A stretch of 47,246 bases of DNA from SG8-4 sp964598225 (GTDB lineage: Bacteria; Planctomycetota; Phycisphaerae; Sedimentisphaerales; Anaerobacaceae), in the NCBI GenBank assembly GCA_964598225.1, contig CAZRBG010000044.1:1-47246 (forward strand). The letters run 5' to 3'. The position numbers were made by a program, and so were the translations under genes. Below, in pieces: positions 6,403 to 15,707 of this stretch; the stretch's first letter is position 1; the number at the start of each line of letters is the position of its first letter. Below the pieces are notes generated by a model. That model searched no databases and had not been told where the DNA came from. It saw only the letters and a program-made list of their open reading frames with translations.

Positions 6403-7725
6403 CTAAACCTCCGGATAGACCCAGGGGCCCCGGTACTCGCGGCTGAGCAGGTTATTGGCCTCTCCGTCGCCGACGATTACTTCTCTTTCGGCGTCCCATT
6501 CGACGCTTCGGCCGATTTTCAGTGACAGCATTCCGAGCAGGCTCATAGTCGTCGAGCGGTGGATCAGCTCGATGTCGCAAACCGGGCGGCTGCCAGTCTT
6601 GATGGCCTTTATAAGGTCCGTCCAGAGTTCTCGGATGTTCTGGCCATCGGGCTGGTTCAACTGCGGCTCTTCGTGGATTATCTTCTGCCCTCTGCCGGTC
6701 GGATAGAACGTCCAGCCATCTCGCCAGGCCATGTGGAACGTGCCTTTCGTGCCGTAGAAATAGCAGCCCACGTTTTCGCCCTTCTCGGCGTTATTGCCCG
6801 CGAACCTGCGATGCTCCCAGACTGCCGTAAAGTCGTCGAATTCGAAGCTGGCGACCTGGTGGTCAGGGGCGTCGGTCGTCTGAACCTTGCCGTCATTGAT
6901 CGCCGGGCCTGCGATGGGTCTTCCGCCGGTGGAATAGACGTGCTTGGGACTGGCCTCGTTTGCCCACCAGACGATCTGGTCCATCCAGTGTATGCCCCAG
7001 TCGCCGAGCGTGCCGTTGGCGTAGTCGAGGAATTGCCGGAAGCCCTTGGGGTGAATCTTTGTATTGAAGGGGCGTTTGGGCGCCGGGCCGCACCACATGT
7101 CCCAGTCCAGACCCTCCGGCGGGTCCTGATTCGGTCTCGGTTCCTCCGGCCCGCCGCCGTAATGCACAAATGCCCGGACCATGCCGATCTTGCCGGCCTT
7201 GCCCTCGCGGAGGAACTTCATGCCGGAGACGTTGTGCGGCGAAATCCGCCTGTGCGTTCCCACCTGAACGACTCGATCGGCGGCGCGGGCGGCGTTGACC
7301 ATCGCCCGGCCTTCCCTGATAGTGTGGCTGATCGGTTTTTCCACGTAAACGTGGGCGCCCGCCTCGACCGCCGCAATAGTGATCAGCGGATGCCAGTGAT
7401 CGGGCGTGGCGACGATTGCGATTTCCGGCTTCTCGGCGTTCAAAAGCTCGCGATAGTCTTTGTACTTCTTGGGCTTGTCGCCGCTGAGCTTCTCGATTGT
7501 ATCGGCCGACTTGGCCATCTGACTGGAATCGACGTCGCACATGGCAACGATTCTGGACTCACCCGATTCCAGCGCCGCGCGGGCGATGTTAGTGCCCCAC
7601 CAGCCGCTGCCGATAAGGGCTGTACGATATTTCCTGCCGCTGTCGGCTCGGATTATGTCTGGTGCCGCAAGCGCCAGACCCGACGCCATCGAGTTTCTGA
7701 TGAATGTGCGACGATTTATTGCCAT
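6403..7725 (-). CDS. Tat-exported Gfo/Idh/MocA family oxidoreductase
   Basis: A 440-residue protein from ATG 7725 (AAAGGAGA upstream); a longer frame to 7758 lacks support. It begins with a twin-arginine signal (NRRTFIRNS, then a hydrophobic Ala/Leu stretch), followed by a Rossmann domain (ALIGSGWWGTNIARAA) and the EKP motif (VYVEKPISH) that marks the NAD(P)-binding half of Gfo/Idh/MocA enzymes; the second half is the alpha/beta substrate domain with GDWGIHWMDQIVWW. These enzymes oxidise or reduce sugars or sugar acids, and periplasmic members often carry a tightly bound NAD(P). The substrate cannot be told. It stands alone, convergent with the linalool-dehydratase-like gene and divergent from greA. 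Confidence 0.88.
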   Translation of the reverse strand: MAINRRTFIRNSMASGLALAAPDIIRADSGRKYRTALIGSGWWGTNIARAALESGESRIVAMCDVDSSQMAKSADTIEKLSGDKPKKYKDYRELLNAEKPEIAIVATPDHWHPLITIAAVEAGAHVYVEKPISHTIREGRAMVNAARAADRVVQVGTHRRISPHNVSGMKFLREGKAGKIGMVRAFVHYGGGPEEPRPNQDPPEGLDWDMWCGPAPKRPFNTKIHPKGFRQFLDYANGTLGDWGIHWMDQIVWWANEASPKHVYSTGGRPIAGPAINDGKVQTTDAPDHQVASFEFDDFTAVWEHRRFAGNNAEKGENVGCYFYGTKGTFHMAWRDGWTFYPTGRGQKIIHEEPQLNQPDGQNIRELWTDLIKAIKTGSRPVCDIELIHRSTTMSLLGMLSLKIGRSVEWDAEREVIVGDGEANNLLSREYRGPWVYPEV

Positions 7726-7845
7726 GATATGTCTCCTTTCTTGCCTGAGTTCAATCAAGAATGCCGGTTTCGACCTATATCGGGAAGCTGTCGCCTCCCA
7801 ATATCTAATTTAGCAGACACCCCTCGCAAGTCAATCGAAAAACGA

Positions 7846-7874
7846 TTCTCAAATGCTCTGAAATCTTTTATAAT
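7846..7874 (+). promoter_or_regulatory. Candidate promoter upstream of greA
   Basis: TTCTCA (7846-7851), 17 bases, then TATAAT (7869-7874). The -10 box is perfect and the -35 matches 4 of 6. It would give a leader of about 60 bases before greA. Confidence 0.45.
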
Positions 7875-7942
7875 CAAACACGATGTAATTGTTATCAGAG
7901 TAAAAGTAGGAAAGAAAACTCAATACATGGAGATATATCTCG

Positions 7943-8428
7943 ATGCGCGATCTCGAACCGATGTCAAGAACCGGTTACAATAGACTGATGGAGGAACTGA
8001 AGCATCTCGAGGAGGTAGAACTGCCCGAAGTCCAGCGAACTGTTGCCGAAGCGCGTGAAGAAGGCGATTTAAGAGAAAACGCCGCGTACATCTACGGACG
8101 TCAGCGACAGGGCCACATAGTTGGACGGATTGGCGAACTAAAGGGCCTGCTGAACCAGGCTGATATCGTTGATTGCACGACGGTCAGTTGCGACCGGGCC
8201 GAGTTCGGCACTGTTGTGACCCTGCTGGACCTGGATACAAAAGAAAATGTGACCTATCAGTTGCTGGGCCCCGGCGAGTCTGACACCGATTTAGGAAGTA
8301 TCTCAATCAAGTCGCCAATAGGAAGTGCCATTCTCGGGCTGGCGAAAGGAGAGAAGGCGACGGTAAAAGTCCCTCGCGGGGACCGTAACCTGGAAGTGAT
8401 TGACATATCAAAGCCGGAAGTTGATTAG
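7943..8428 (+). CDS. greA: Transcription elongation factor GreA
   Basis: A 161-residue protein of the usual Gre length. Residues about 8-80 form the antiparallel coiled coil with the acidic tip (EAREEGDLRENAAYIYG); residues about 85-155 form the FKBP-like domain that binds RNA polymerase, with the typical ISIKSPIGSAILGLAKGE. GreA enters the secondary channel of RNA polymerase and stimulates cleavage of backtracked transcripts. ATG 7943 has GGAG about 12 bases upstream; ATG 7961 is an alternative. It is probably cotranscribed with the GTPase 25 bases downstream. Confidence 0.93.
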   Translation: MRDLEPMSRTGYNRLMEELKHLEEVELPEVQRTVAEAREEGDLRENAAYIYGRQRQGHIVGRIGELKGLLNQADIVDCTTVSCDRAEFGTVVTLLDLDTKENVTYQLLGPGESDTDLGSISIKSPIGSAILGLAKGEKATVKVPRGDRNLEVIDISKPEVD

Positions 8429-8453
8429 GCAATATGTGCGCCGGATTTAAGAA

Positions 8454-9443
8454 ATGCCTGCGAATTTGACACCGGAATATCTGAAGGCCGAGAAGTGGTA
8501 TAAGAGTGCTAGTTCCACCGACGAGAAGATTCTTGCGCTTGAGCGGATGCTCGCTGTTATTCCCAAGCACAAGGGAACCGATCATCTCAGGGCGGACCTG
8601 CGCAAGAAGCTCAGCAAGCTCAAAGACGCGGCGACGCAGAAAAAAGGCGGCGGCACGCACGTCGATATATTTCACGTGCCGCGAAGCGGAGCAGGGCAGA
8701 TAGTCCTGATCGGCACGCCCAATAGCGGCAAGAGTTCCATCATAGCCGCGCTCTCCAACGCCAAAGTCAATGTCGCAGATTTTCCGTTCGCAACAAACGC
8801 GCCCGTGCCGGGTATGGTGGAATTCGAGGATATAAAGATTCAACTGGTGGACATGCCGCCGATTACCGCCGATTATAGTGCTCCGGGGCAGGTCGGCACG
8901 TACCGCAACTGCGATATCATAGCCATCGTCGTCGACCTTTCCGGCGATGTGCTCGAACAGTTCGGCGTGTGCATGGACTTTCTCGAAGAACGGAGCTTGC
9001 TGATTGACAGCGAAACGCCAGCTTACGACGGTCAGGGCAACGCTCTTGGCAAGAAAGCCTTCTGTATCTGCACAAAGTCAGACATTGCCGAGTCGGGCGC
9101 TTTCGATGCCTTAAAGGAACTGGTCGGGTACCCATTCGAGTACGTCGAGATTTCCGCCGAGACCGGAAAGGGGCTTGAAGAACTAACCGCAACCTTTTTC
9201 AGACTGCTGGACGTAATACGCATTTACGCCAAGCCTCCGGGCGAGCCTGCCGACATGACCGATCCTTTCACGCTGCCGGCGGGCTCGACTGTGACGGACC
9301 TGGCTTACGCCGTCCACCGGCAGTTGGCGGAGAAGCTGAAGTCAGCGAGAATCTGGGGCGCCGGTGTGCACGACGGCCAGAACGTCCAGAAAAGTCACGT
9401 CTTAAACGACAGAGATATAATTGAATTGCATTTCGGCAAGTAG
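8454..9443 (+). CDS. Obg/DRG-type GTPase with C-terminal TGS domain
   Basis: A 329-residue GTPase. The first 75 residues are a charged helical region (KYLKAEKWYKSA-type start, many Lys). G1 is GTPNSGKSS (87-95), a threonine for G2 lies in FATNAPVPGM, G3 is VDMPP and G4 is TKSD instead of NKxD. Residues about 255-329 form a TGS domain with GSTVTDLAYAVHR and a C-terminal IIELHF strand, as in DRG and RelA/SpoT proteins. DRG-like proteins bind RNA or ribosomes and act in translation. It follows greA at short distance. I would not assign Obg itself, as the N-terminal Obg glycine-rich fold is missing. Confidence 0.87.
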   Translation: MPANLTPEYLKAEKWYKSASSTDEKILALERMLAVIPKHKGTDHLRADLRKKLSKLKDAATQKKGGGTHVDIFHVPRSGAGQIVLIGTPNSGKSSIIAALSNAKVNVADFPFATNAPVPGMVEFEDIKIQLVDMPPITADYSAPGQVGTYRNCDIIAIVVDLSGDVLEQFGVCMDFLEERSLLIDSETPAYDGQGNALGKKAFCICTKSDIAESGAFDALKELVGYPFEYVEISAETGKGLEELTATFFRLLDVIRIYAKPPGEPADMTDPFTLPAGSTVTDLAYAVHRQLAEKLKSARIWGAGVHDGQNVQKSHVLNDRDIIELHFGK

Positions 9444-9521
9444 TGGCGGAGGCCCGGTGGAAGCGTTTGTCCTGCCGGGGCATCGGGCTAAACACGCCGG
9501 CAGGGACAAACTGTTGGCCTC

Positions 9522-10445
9522 TTAGAAATTGTCACAGTATCGGTAGGCGTCGATCACCGCCTGCTCGCCTTCTTTGCCGGGCTTGCTTCTGCCGTGCTCC
9601 ATACACAGGACGCCGTCGTAGCCCTTGGCGTGAAGGTGCTTGAATATGTTTTTATAGTTGATCTCGCCGGTCGTCGGCTCCTTGCGGCCGGGATTGTCGC
9701 CCAGATGGAAAGAGGCAATTTCATCCCACGCCATGTCGATATTCGGGATGAGGTTGCCCTCGGTAATCTGCTGGTGATATATGTCGTTGACAATCTTGAT
9801 CGAGGGACTATTGACCGCCCGGCAGATCATGTAGGCTTGCGGAATCTTGGTCAGGAACAGACCCGGATGATTGGTCCAGGCATTCAACGGCTCAAGAACG
9901 ATCACAAGACCCGACGGTTCGCATATTTCGGCGACGTATCTGAGGTTTTCAATCACATTTGCGGTTTGGTAGTCCCACTCCAGGCCGTCGTCGTAAGCCC
10001 CGGGGACGAGCAGTGCCCATTTGGCGTTGGCCCTCTTGGCGAATTCGACGCCGTCTTTAGCGGTCTTGATGATCTTCCGGCGGATTTCTTTGTCTTTTGT
10101 TACAAACGACTTTCCGCCGATGCCCCGGAGAACGAACGGCCCGAGGTCCATGTTCCGCCGATCCAGTTCCTTGACGATCTTATCGACAAGGTCCGGCGAT
10201 TTACGCATCAACCCGTTATCGAACATCGCTCTGAAGCCCTGGTCGGACATGAACTTGATGTGATCTATCGGGTCTTTACCGGCGTGCTGTCTGAACATCC
10301 CAAAATTGGGTGCGTATTTGAGCTTGAACTTTCCAGCCTGGCCTGCTGCTTTGCTTTCTGAAGCGACTGATGAAACCGCAACCGCCGCCGCGGCCGACGC
10401 CATCAAGCCGCGTCGGGTAATCTTGCTGTCCTGAACGTTCCGCAT
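9522..10445 (-). CDS. Hydroxypyruvate isomerase-like TIM barrel, Tat signal
   Basis: A 307-residue protein from ATG 10445 (AAGGAGC upstream). The N-terminus has a Tat-type signal (ITRRGLMASAAAAVAVSS) with an AxA site near residue 34. The rest is an AP-endonuclease-2/Hyi-type TIM barrel: FGMFRQHAG, VIVLEPLNAW (metal-ligand Glu), IVNDIYHQQITEGN (Asp-x-x-His pair), FHLGDNPGR and LCMEHG (last Glu). These residues fit hydroxypyruvate isomerases and related sugar isomerases. It lies 32 bases after a Gfo/Idh/MocA gene on the same strand, so the pair probably acts on one sugar, though only this one shows an export signal. Confidence 0.87.
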   Translation of the reverse strand: MRNVQDSKITRRGLMASAAAAVAVSSVASESKAAGQAGKFKLKYAPNFGMFRQHAGKDPIDHIKFMSDQGFRAMFDNGLMRKSPDLVDKIVKELDRRNMDLGPFVLRGIGGKSFVTKDKEIRRKIIKTAKDGVEFAKRANAKWALLVPGAYDDGLEWDYQTANVIENLRYVAEICEPSGLVIVLEPLNAWTNHPGLFLTKIPQAYMICRAVNSPSIKIVNDIYHQQITEGNLIPNIDMAWDEIASFHLGDNPGRKEPTTGEINYKNIFKHLHAKGYDGVLCMEHGRSKPGKEGEQAVIDAYRYCDNF

Positions 10446-10477
10446 ACTAAATGCTCCTTTTTCTCACACTACTGCCA

Positions 10478-11650
10478 TTACTTCTTGAACGCGGTCCATT
10501 TCTGTTTGCTCTTGGTGCTGGCCAGTACGGTCTCGATGAATTGCATGCCGCGAAGCCCGTCTTTGACATCGGGGAAATCCAGCGCCAGAGGATCGGGCTT
10601 GGTTCTGGTCAGTTTGGCACTAAGGGTTTCTGAGAAGTTGACGTAATTGTTGGCAAAGGCCTCGAAGAAGGCCTCGGGATGCCCGAAAGGAACGCGCGTT
10701 GCGCGACCGGCCGCAGCGCTCTTGGCCGCCACGTAATCGTTGCCGCGCCGCCACACCTGCAAGGGCCCGTCCGGCTCTTTTACGTACAGATAGTTAGGAT
10801 GTTCCTGATGCCATTCGAGCGCCCTTTGATCGCCGTATACCCAGATGGCGAGATTGTTTTCTTCGCCGATGGAAACCTGACTGGCGTGCAGCACGCCGCG
10901 GGCGCCGTTATTGAAGCGTAACAGGACGTTACCGTCGTCGTCGAGCTTTCTGCCTTTGACAAAAGTTGTCAGATCGGCACAGACTTCTCTGATCTTCAAG
11001 CCGGTGATGTACTCGGAGAGGTTTTCGGCGTGCGTGCCGATGTCACCCATGCATCCGGCGCCGCCGCTCTGCTTGGGATCGGTCCGCCAGCTTGCCTGCA
11101 TCTGGCCGGTTTTTTCCAGCGCGGTCGCGAGCCAGCCCTGCGGATACTGTACGACGATCTTGCGAATTTTGCCGAGGTCGCCGTCTTTAACCATGTCACG
11201 GGCGAGCTTGACCATCGGATAGCCGGTGTAATTGTGCATCAGTCCAAAGACTTTGCGCGTTTTCTTGACGATTTCCACCAACTCTTTTGCTTGTTTGACG
11301 TCTATTGTCATCGGCTTTTCGCACATGACGTGGAACCCGGCGTTGAGGAAGTCTCTCGCGATGGGAAAGTGCCAGTTGTTTGGCGTAGTAACAGCCACAA
11401 AGTCGATTCTTTCGCCCTCCGGCAACTTGAGTTCTTTCTCGATCATCTCCTCGTAAGTGCCGTATACGCGCTTCGAATCGAGCAGCAACTCTTTTCCCAT
11501 CTGTTTCGATTTGCGCGGGTTGATATCGAATGCCCCGGCTACGAGGTCTATCCCGCCGCAAAGACGCGATGCCTTTCGATGCACGTCGCCGATAAACGCC
11601 CCGGGTCCGCCGCCGATCATTCCCATTTTCAAGTGTCTGTCAAGTGCCAT
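10478..11650 (-). CDS. Gfo/Idh/MocA family oxidoreductase (cytosolic)
   Basis: A 390-residue protein from ATG 11650 with GGAGCAGGT upstream. The Rossmann start is MGMIGGGPGAFIGDVH and the EKP box is VMCEKPMTID, then MHNYTGYPMV and the substrate half with GCMGDIGTHAENL. The glycine-rich loop with GPGAFIG and HNYTGYP are typical of a large subgroup annotated in planctomycetes and Bacteroidetes next to sugar isomerases. No signal peptide. It precedes the Hyi-like isomerase in an operon. Likely role: NAD(P)-dependent oxidation of a sugar or cyclitol to a keto form; substrate unknown. Confidence 0.88.
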   Translation of the reverse strand: MALDRHLKMGMIGGGPGAFIGDVHRKASRLCGGIDLVAGAFDINPRKSKQMGKELLLDSKRVYGTYEEMIEKELKLPEGERIDFVAVTTPNNWHFPIARDFLNAGFHVMCEKPMTIDVKQAKELVEIVKKTRKVFGLMHNYTGYPMVKLARDMVKDGDLGKIRKIVVQYPQGWLATALEKTGQMQASWRTDPKQSGGAGCMGDIGTHAENLSEYITGLKIREVCADLTTFVKGRKLDDDGNVLLRFNNGARGVLHASQVSIGEENNLAIWVYGDQRALEWHQEHPNYLYVKEPDGPLQVWRRGNDYVAAKSAAAGRATRVPFGHPEAFFEAFANNYVNFSETLSAKLTRTKPDPLALDFPDVKDGLRGMQFIETVLASTKSKQKWTAFKK

Positions 11651-11910
11651 ACCTGCTCCTTTCAGAATAATTGTTCGTGTCCTTTTGTTCCGTAATTTTG
11701 AATCTTGCGCAAATATAACCAAAGCCTGTAGATTCCGCAACCCCTTACATAAAAAGAATCGGCAGCATGAATTGACAGTTTAGATACGTTGGTTACCCGT
11801 TAAAGACATAAGCTGCTGTCACGTCTAATGCTCTTTTGGCAGTCTTACGGCCGAAATGGTAGCTGGTGGATAGCAAGAGTCAGAGATCGGTTAGGGGGAG
11901 GTAGTCGCCG

Positions 11911-13195
11911 TTATGAATCTGACGGATTAGTAAGTTTTGAAGTGAGGAATGTTGCCAGCCCTATATTCTCGTTCTCGATCAACGGCTCGACGTACTTGTT
12001 CAATACGAACTCAGTCGAGTCTGCCATCGAGAGATTCATTTCGTTATTCAGGATGGTGACATAATCGGCCAGGGCATCGAGATATTCTTTCGCAAGGGCG
12101 TATTCGATGTTTCCTTCTGTGCCGCCGGCAATAGCGACAGTGATAGCAGCGTTCTGTTCCTCGGACAGTGGGGCGTCGCTCGATGCGAATTCATTTAGCA
12201 CCGCCGACAGAGCTGCAACATAGACGCCGGGATAGTCGCGAAGAATTGCGGCCGATTTTCTTAGTCTAGCGCACGCGTCGCACGGGGGTATGCTCGCTGC
12301 CCGGGCCGGTGCCCGGGAAATCGGTGTCAATTGTTTCGATTATGCCGTCAAGCTCGACCTCGCCTCTCGCAATAGTTTCTACATCTTCGACGCCGGCAAT
12401 GGTCTGGGAAAAGATGTCACCTGCGGCGAGGACCAGTTTTGCAGCCGGCGAAAGACTTTCTCCGATTGTGCCGTTGTTCGTAACGCTGTTATTGCCACCG
12501 CTTATCAAGTCGATGTCGATATTGACAATGACGTTACTAAAGCTTTGACCGAGCCTGAGATTATCGCCGGCCGCCATTACAACCAATCCACCGGGACAGT
12601 GAACAGCGCCATTGTTAACAACGTTTTGCCCGACGAGATAAACACTCCTTTCGGCATTGATAACGCCATTGTTGATCGCATCGCCGCTGCCGCCGTGAAA
12701 CAATATCCTTTTGTTTTCATCGGCGATTACAGCATTGAAAACGTCGTTTGACATACTCAGGCCGGATGCGAGCAATTCAGAGACGTTTATAGATGATCTT
12801 GCGCCGAAAATAACTCCAGCCGGATTGACTATGAAGACCCGGCCATTGGCATTCAGGGTTCCGTTGAATTGCGTTGGAACGTCGCCGGAGCTTATCCTGT
12901 TGAGCACGGCCGAAGAGTTGCTCACGTTCGCGCCATCGTATTGTTGAAAAGTAACGGACTGAGCGCTGCTTGTGTTGAAATTGCTCCAGTTGATGATCGA
13001 GCCGTTTTGGGTATCTATGACGGTGTGGTCGCCCCATGTGGGCTTGCCGACGATACCGGAAGAGCTGATGACGTTGCCGGGCTCAAGAGCAAACGTGGCC
13101 GGCAGGAAAACATTCACGACAATCGAACACACCAGAAAATATGTGAAGTTTTTCTTAGATTGGTAGCTACTCATATTGCTGCCACAAGTCGGCAT
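11911..13195 (-). pseudogene. TpsA-like filamentous haemagglutinin N-terminal protein, frameshifted
   Basis: From ATG 13195 (GAGAAGGA upstream) a signal peptide (SKKNFTYFLVCSIVVNVFLP) leads into a haemagglutination-activity/TPS domain: WSNFNTSSAQSVTFQQ, VLNRISSGD, NPAGVIFGARSSINV. Such domains direct export of large beta-helical exoproteins through a TpsB pore. The first frame ends at 12266; dropping one base in the 5-base G run (plus strand 12284-12288) joins it to the frame that ends at 11911, giving TPCDACARLRKSAAI and a helical C-terminus, about 427 residues. This is far shorter than classical TpsA exoproteins, and no TpsB gene is nearby. It may be a true small family, a decaying gene or a sequencing error. 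Confidence 0.7.
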
Positions 13196-13574
13196 GATAA
13201 CGATCCTTCTCAATAGCTATGATTCTTTTCCGGGAGTATGTAGTGCACCATTCCCTGGTGTTTCGAGTTTCCGACAAGCTCCCCCGAAATTTTCAGCATA
13301 AATGTATCTTCAATTTGACCTATCGGCAATTAAAAAGCAAAATCTTTGTTTTTTTATAGGACGCTCACGACATTATGTGCTCGCGTTACTTGTGCCAAAA
13401 CGCTCTCTCTAAGTCGTTGCCTCTGTACAGATCGGTCCACTTCATGCATAAAAGACAATACACAAAGTCTTATAATAATGAACGTTTTGGTATTAAGAAG
13501 CCCATTTTAACGAACTCGTATCTGTTCCTGTCGGTCATAGCGACAGGCCGCGCCGAGCACAGCGGCGGAGGCTG

Positions 13575-13602
13575 TTGCGGATTCGTGACAAACTGCTATA
13601 AT
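13575..13602 (+). promoter_or_regulatory. Candidate promoter for the HExxH protein gene
   Basis: TTGCGG (13575-13580), 16 bases, TATAAT (13597-13602), followed about 50 bases later by GGAGA and the ATG at 13652. The rest of the 456-base gap 13196-13651 is AT-rich and shows no convincing gene; a frame at 13375 reads poorly and overlaps this promoter. Confidence 0.55.
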
Positions 13603-13651
13603 CACAAGCAAAATATTTTCTACTATCGGGCTCGCAGACTGGAGAACATTT

Positions 13652-14404
13652 ATGAAATCAATCAGGCAAACAGTTTTATTACTGCTCGTGTTTGGGGTTT
13701 TCCTGCCGACGGCAACCGCAAAAGACAAAAAGCCGAGCGCCGCTTCGATAGAAGAAGCAAAGGCTCACCGGTTCGACCCGGTCGTCCGGGAGATCGAAGG
13801 CTGGACCGTGTATGTGGATCCTCAACTGCTCGAAGGCGAGCGCTGCGAATCCGGCGCCAAAGCCTTGAAAATGCTGGCCAACCACCTCCAGCGTATTGCA
13901 GTGCTGGTTCCTGAAGAGCAATTAGCGAAAATGCGCAAACTCGAATTCTGGATCGAGCACGCTCATCCTCAGTTGGGCGCCATGCAGTACCACCCCAGTC
14001 CCAAATGGCTGACCGACCGCGGACATGACCGGCGCCTGGCGAAAAAGGTGCACATCACTCACGCCGATCAGCTTCTGTCCCGGCAACAGATGCTGAAGCA
14101 CCCGGCCGTAATTCTCCATGAACTGGCCCACGCCTATCACGACCAGTTTCTGGCCTTCGACGATCAGCGCATCATCGACGCTTACGACAAAGCAATGACG
14201 GAAGGGCTCTACGAGAAAGTCCTGCTGTATACCGGCAAGAAGGTGCGCCATTACGCCGCCACTAATCACAAGGAATACTTCGCCGAAGGCACGGAATCGT
14301 TTTTCTATCGAAACGATTTCTACCCCTTCGTAGCGGCCGAGCTCCAGGAGTACGACCCGTGGCTATACGATCTGCTGGTCGATATTTGGGGCCCTCTGAA
14401 ATAA
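13652..14404 (+). CDS. Secreted HExxH metallopeptidase-like protein
   Basis: A 250-residue protein with a clean Sec signal peptide (MKSIRQTVLLLLVFGVFLP, cut after ATA near residue 23). The mature part holds HELAHAYHDQ near residue 154, an HExxH zinc motif with a third His in HAYH, then NHKEYFAEGTESFF near 205-218, where the Glu in YFAEGTE is a plausible third zinc ligand (HExxH + E, gluzincin-like). This resembles anthrax-lethal-factor-like or ATLF-type peptidase domains in layout, but I cannot name the family firmly. It has its own promoter (13575-13602) and no operon partner. Probably periplasmic or secreted. Confidence 0.75.
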   Translation: MKSIRQTVLLLLVFGVFLPTATAKDKKPSAASIEEAKAHRFDPVVREIEGWTVYVDPQLLEGERCESGAKALKMLANHLQRIAVLVPEEQLAKMRKLEFWIEHAHPQLGAMQYHPSPKWLTDRGHDRRLAKKVHITHADQLLSRQQMLKHPAVILHELAHAYHDQFLAFDDQRIIDAYDKAMTEGLYEKVLLYTGKKVRHYAATNHKEYFAEGTESFFYRNDFYPFVAAELQEYDPWLYDLLVDIWGPLK

Positions 14405-14514
14405 CTTGGCCGGAGCACAACGGGTTAGTATGATTATTCAGATTGTACTGGGGGCCGAAGGCCAGATTAACATTATTGTATTTGCCGTGCTTATTGCGTC
14501 GTGCGGGACGCGCA

Positions 14515-15663
14515 CTACGATTTGGCCAATACTTCGCGATAGGTCTGTAACGTTTTTTCACAGATGATTGAGGCCCTGAACTTTTCGGCGGCAAGTTTTT
14601 TTGCACGCTGTGCCATGGATTCGGCAAGTTTCTTGTCGGAGATGATTTTCGAGACGGCCCCGGCTATGCCGCGGGCGTCGTGGGGATCTACGAGCAGCCC
14701 TGTTTTGCCGTCACGGATCTTTCCGGGAATGCCGCCGACATTAGAAGCTACAACGGGAACACCTGCTGCCATCGCCTCGGCGATGTTCAGTGGTGCATTT
14801 TCCTGAAAAGACGGCACAACAAGGCAATTCGCCCTGGACAATTCCAGTTGTACATCTTCAATGCTTATGTTTCCAAGGAAACACACTCGATCCTGAATGC
14901 CGTCAGTTTCAACCTCCCGTTTGTACTCTTCGAGGTATGCGGTTTCAACGGCGCCGGCGATTCTGAGTCTTGCACAGGAGAACTTCTCCGCAATCAGATT
15001 GAACGCTTTTATCACGCCCAGAACGTTGTTTAGCGGCCTGACCATGCGGCAGCATAATATTCTGCCCGGCTCACAATTCCTGGCGATGTCGAAGAACGAA
15101 TCTGCAACGGGGTTTTCGATAAGCCAGGTTTTGCATGCGTCGCTTGACGGGGACAGATACTTTTTTGCATAGTCGCTTGTCAGAATAACATTTCGAACCC
15201 GGCGGCGTCCGCACCCTTCGGTGAGTTTCAGGAGAAGCTCCTTTGGTTGTCGAAGGATGCCCCTTCGGTAGTCCCGGACCGCGTCTTTTTCGGCGATGCC
15301 GTGCATAGTGAGAACGTTCGGATGCTCGCAATGGGGCGCTAAGAATGTGAGACCCTGGAAGTGGACAATATCAGGTTTCAACTCTCGCAACAGGGATGAG
15401 AGCTGCCTTTTGCCTGCCAGCAGGTCATACAATGTTGCCGGCAGGAAGCTCCAGAATCCTTTTCTACCAACCCGGTAAACATTGTAGGCTCCCCACCCCT
15501 CACACGTAGTCTCGCTCCCTTTGTCTTCGGGAGCGACGATGGTCAATCTAACGTCCGGCTGTTTGCAGAGCTCGTCGGCAAGATATTTCGCCGCTTCGGC
15601 CACACCGCCGTCTATGCTCTGAGGTTCCTTCGGAAATAATGTGACCATCACAACGTGCATCAT
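14515..15663 (-). CDS. Glycosyltransferase family 4 protein
   Basis: A 382-residue GT-B glycosyltransferase. The N-terminal half starts MHVVMVTLFPKEPQSIDGG (acceptor side, Gly-rich loop), and the C-terminal half has the donor-binding EX7E region APLNIAEAMAAGVPVVASNVGG, followed by GKTGLLVDPHD. GT4 enzymes are retaining transferases building polysaccharide or glycolipid chains. It is last in the minus-strand GDP-fucose operon (21881 to 14515), so a fucosyl- or other sugar transferase role in an exopolysaccharide or glycan is plausible, but the donor cannot be read from the sequence. Gap to fcl is 44 bases. Confidence 0.88.
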   Translation of the reverse strand: MMHVVMVTLFPKEPQSIDGGVAEAAKYLADELCKQPDVRLTIVAPEDKGSETTCEGWGAYNVYRVGRKGFWSFLPATLYDLLAGKRQLSSLLRELKPDIVHFQGLTFLAPHCEHPNVLTMHGIAEKDAVRDYRRGILRQPKELLLKLTEGCGRRRVRNVILTSDYAKKYLSPSSDACKTWLIENPVADSFFDIARNCEPGRILCCRMVRPLNNVLGVIKAFNLIAEKFSCARLRIAGAVETAYLEEYKREVETDGIQDRVCFLGNISIEDVQLELSRANCLVVPSFQENAPLNIAEAMAAGVPVVASNVGGIPGKIRDGKTGLLVDPHDARGIAGAVSKIISDKKLAESMAQRAKKLAAEKFRASIICEKTLQTYREVLAKS

Positions 15664-15707
15664 CGAGTCTCACTCACGGCCCTGTTATACTAAACACGGG
15701 AAAGGTG

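Noticed and set aside
6559..7983. Long plus-strand open frame across the Gfo/Idh/MocA gene
   Set aside because: It is antisense to a gene with clear family motifs, its residues are Arg/Ala/Val-rich without a family, and its end runs into the greA leader. Typical mirror frame of a GC-rich gene.
9594..10361. Plus-strand frame across the Hyi-like isomerase
   Set aside because: Antisense to metal-site motifs on the minus strand; no start signal.
13375..13914. Plus-strand frame upstream of and overlapping the HExxH gene
   Set aside because: Low-complexity reading, overlaps a good promoter and the real gene in another frame.
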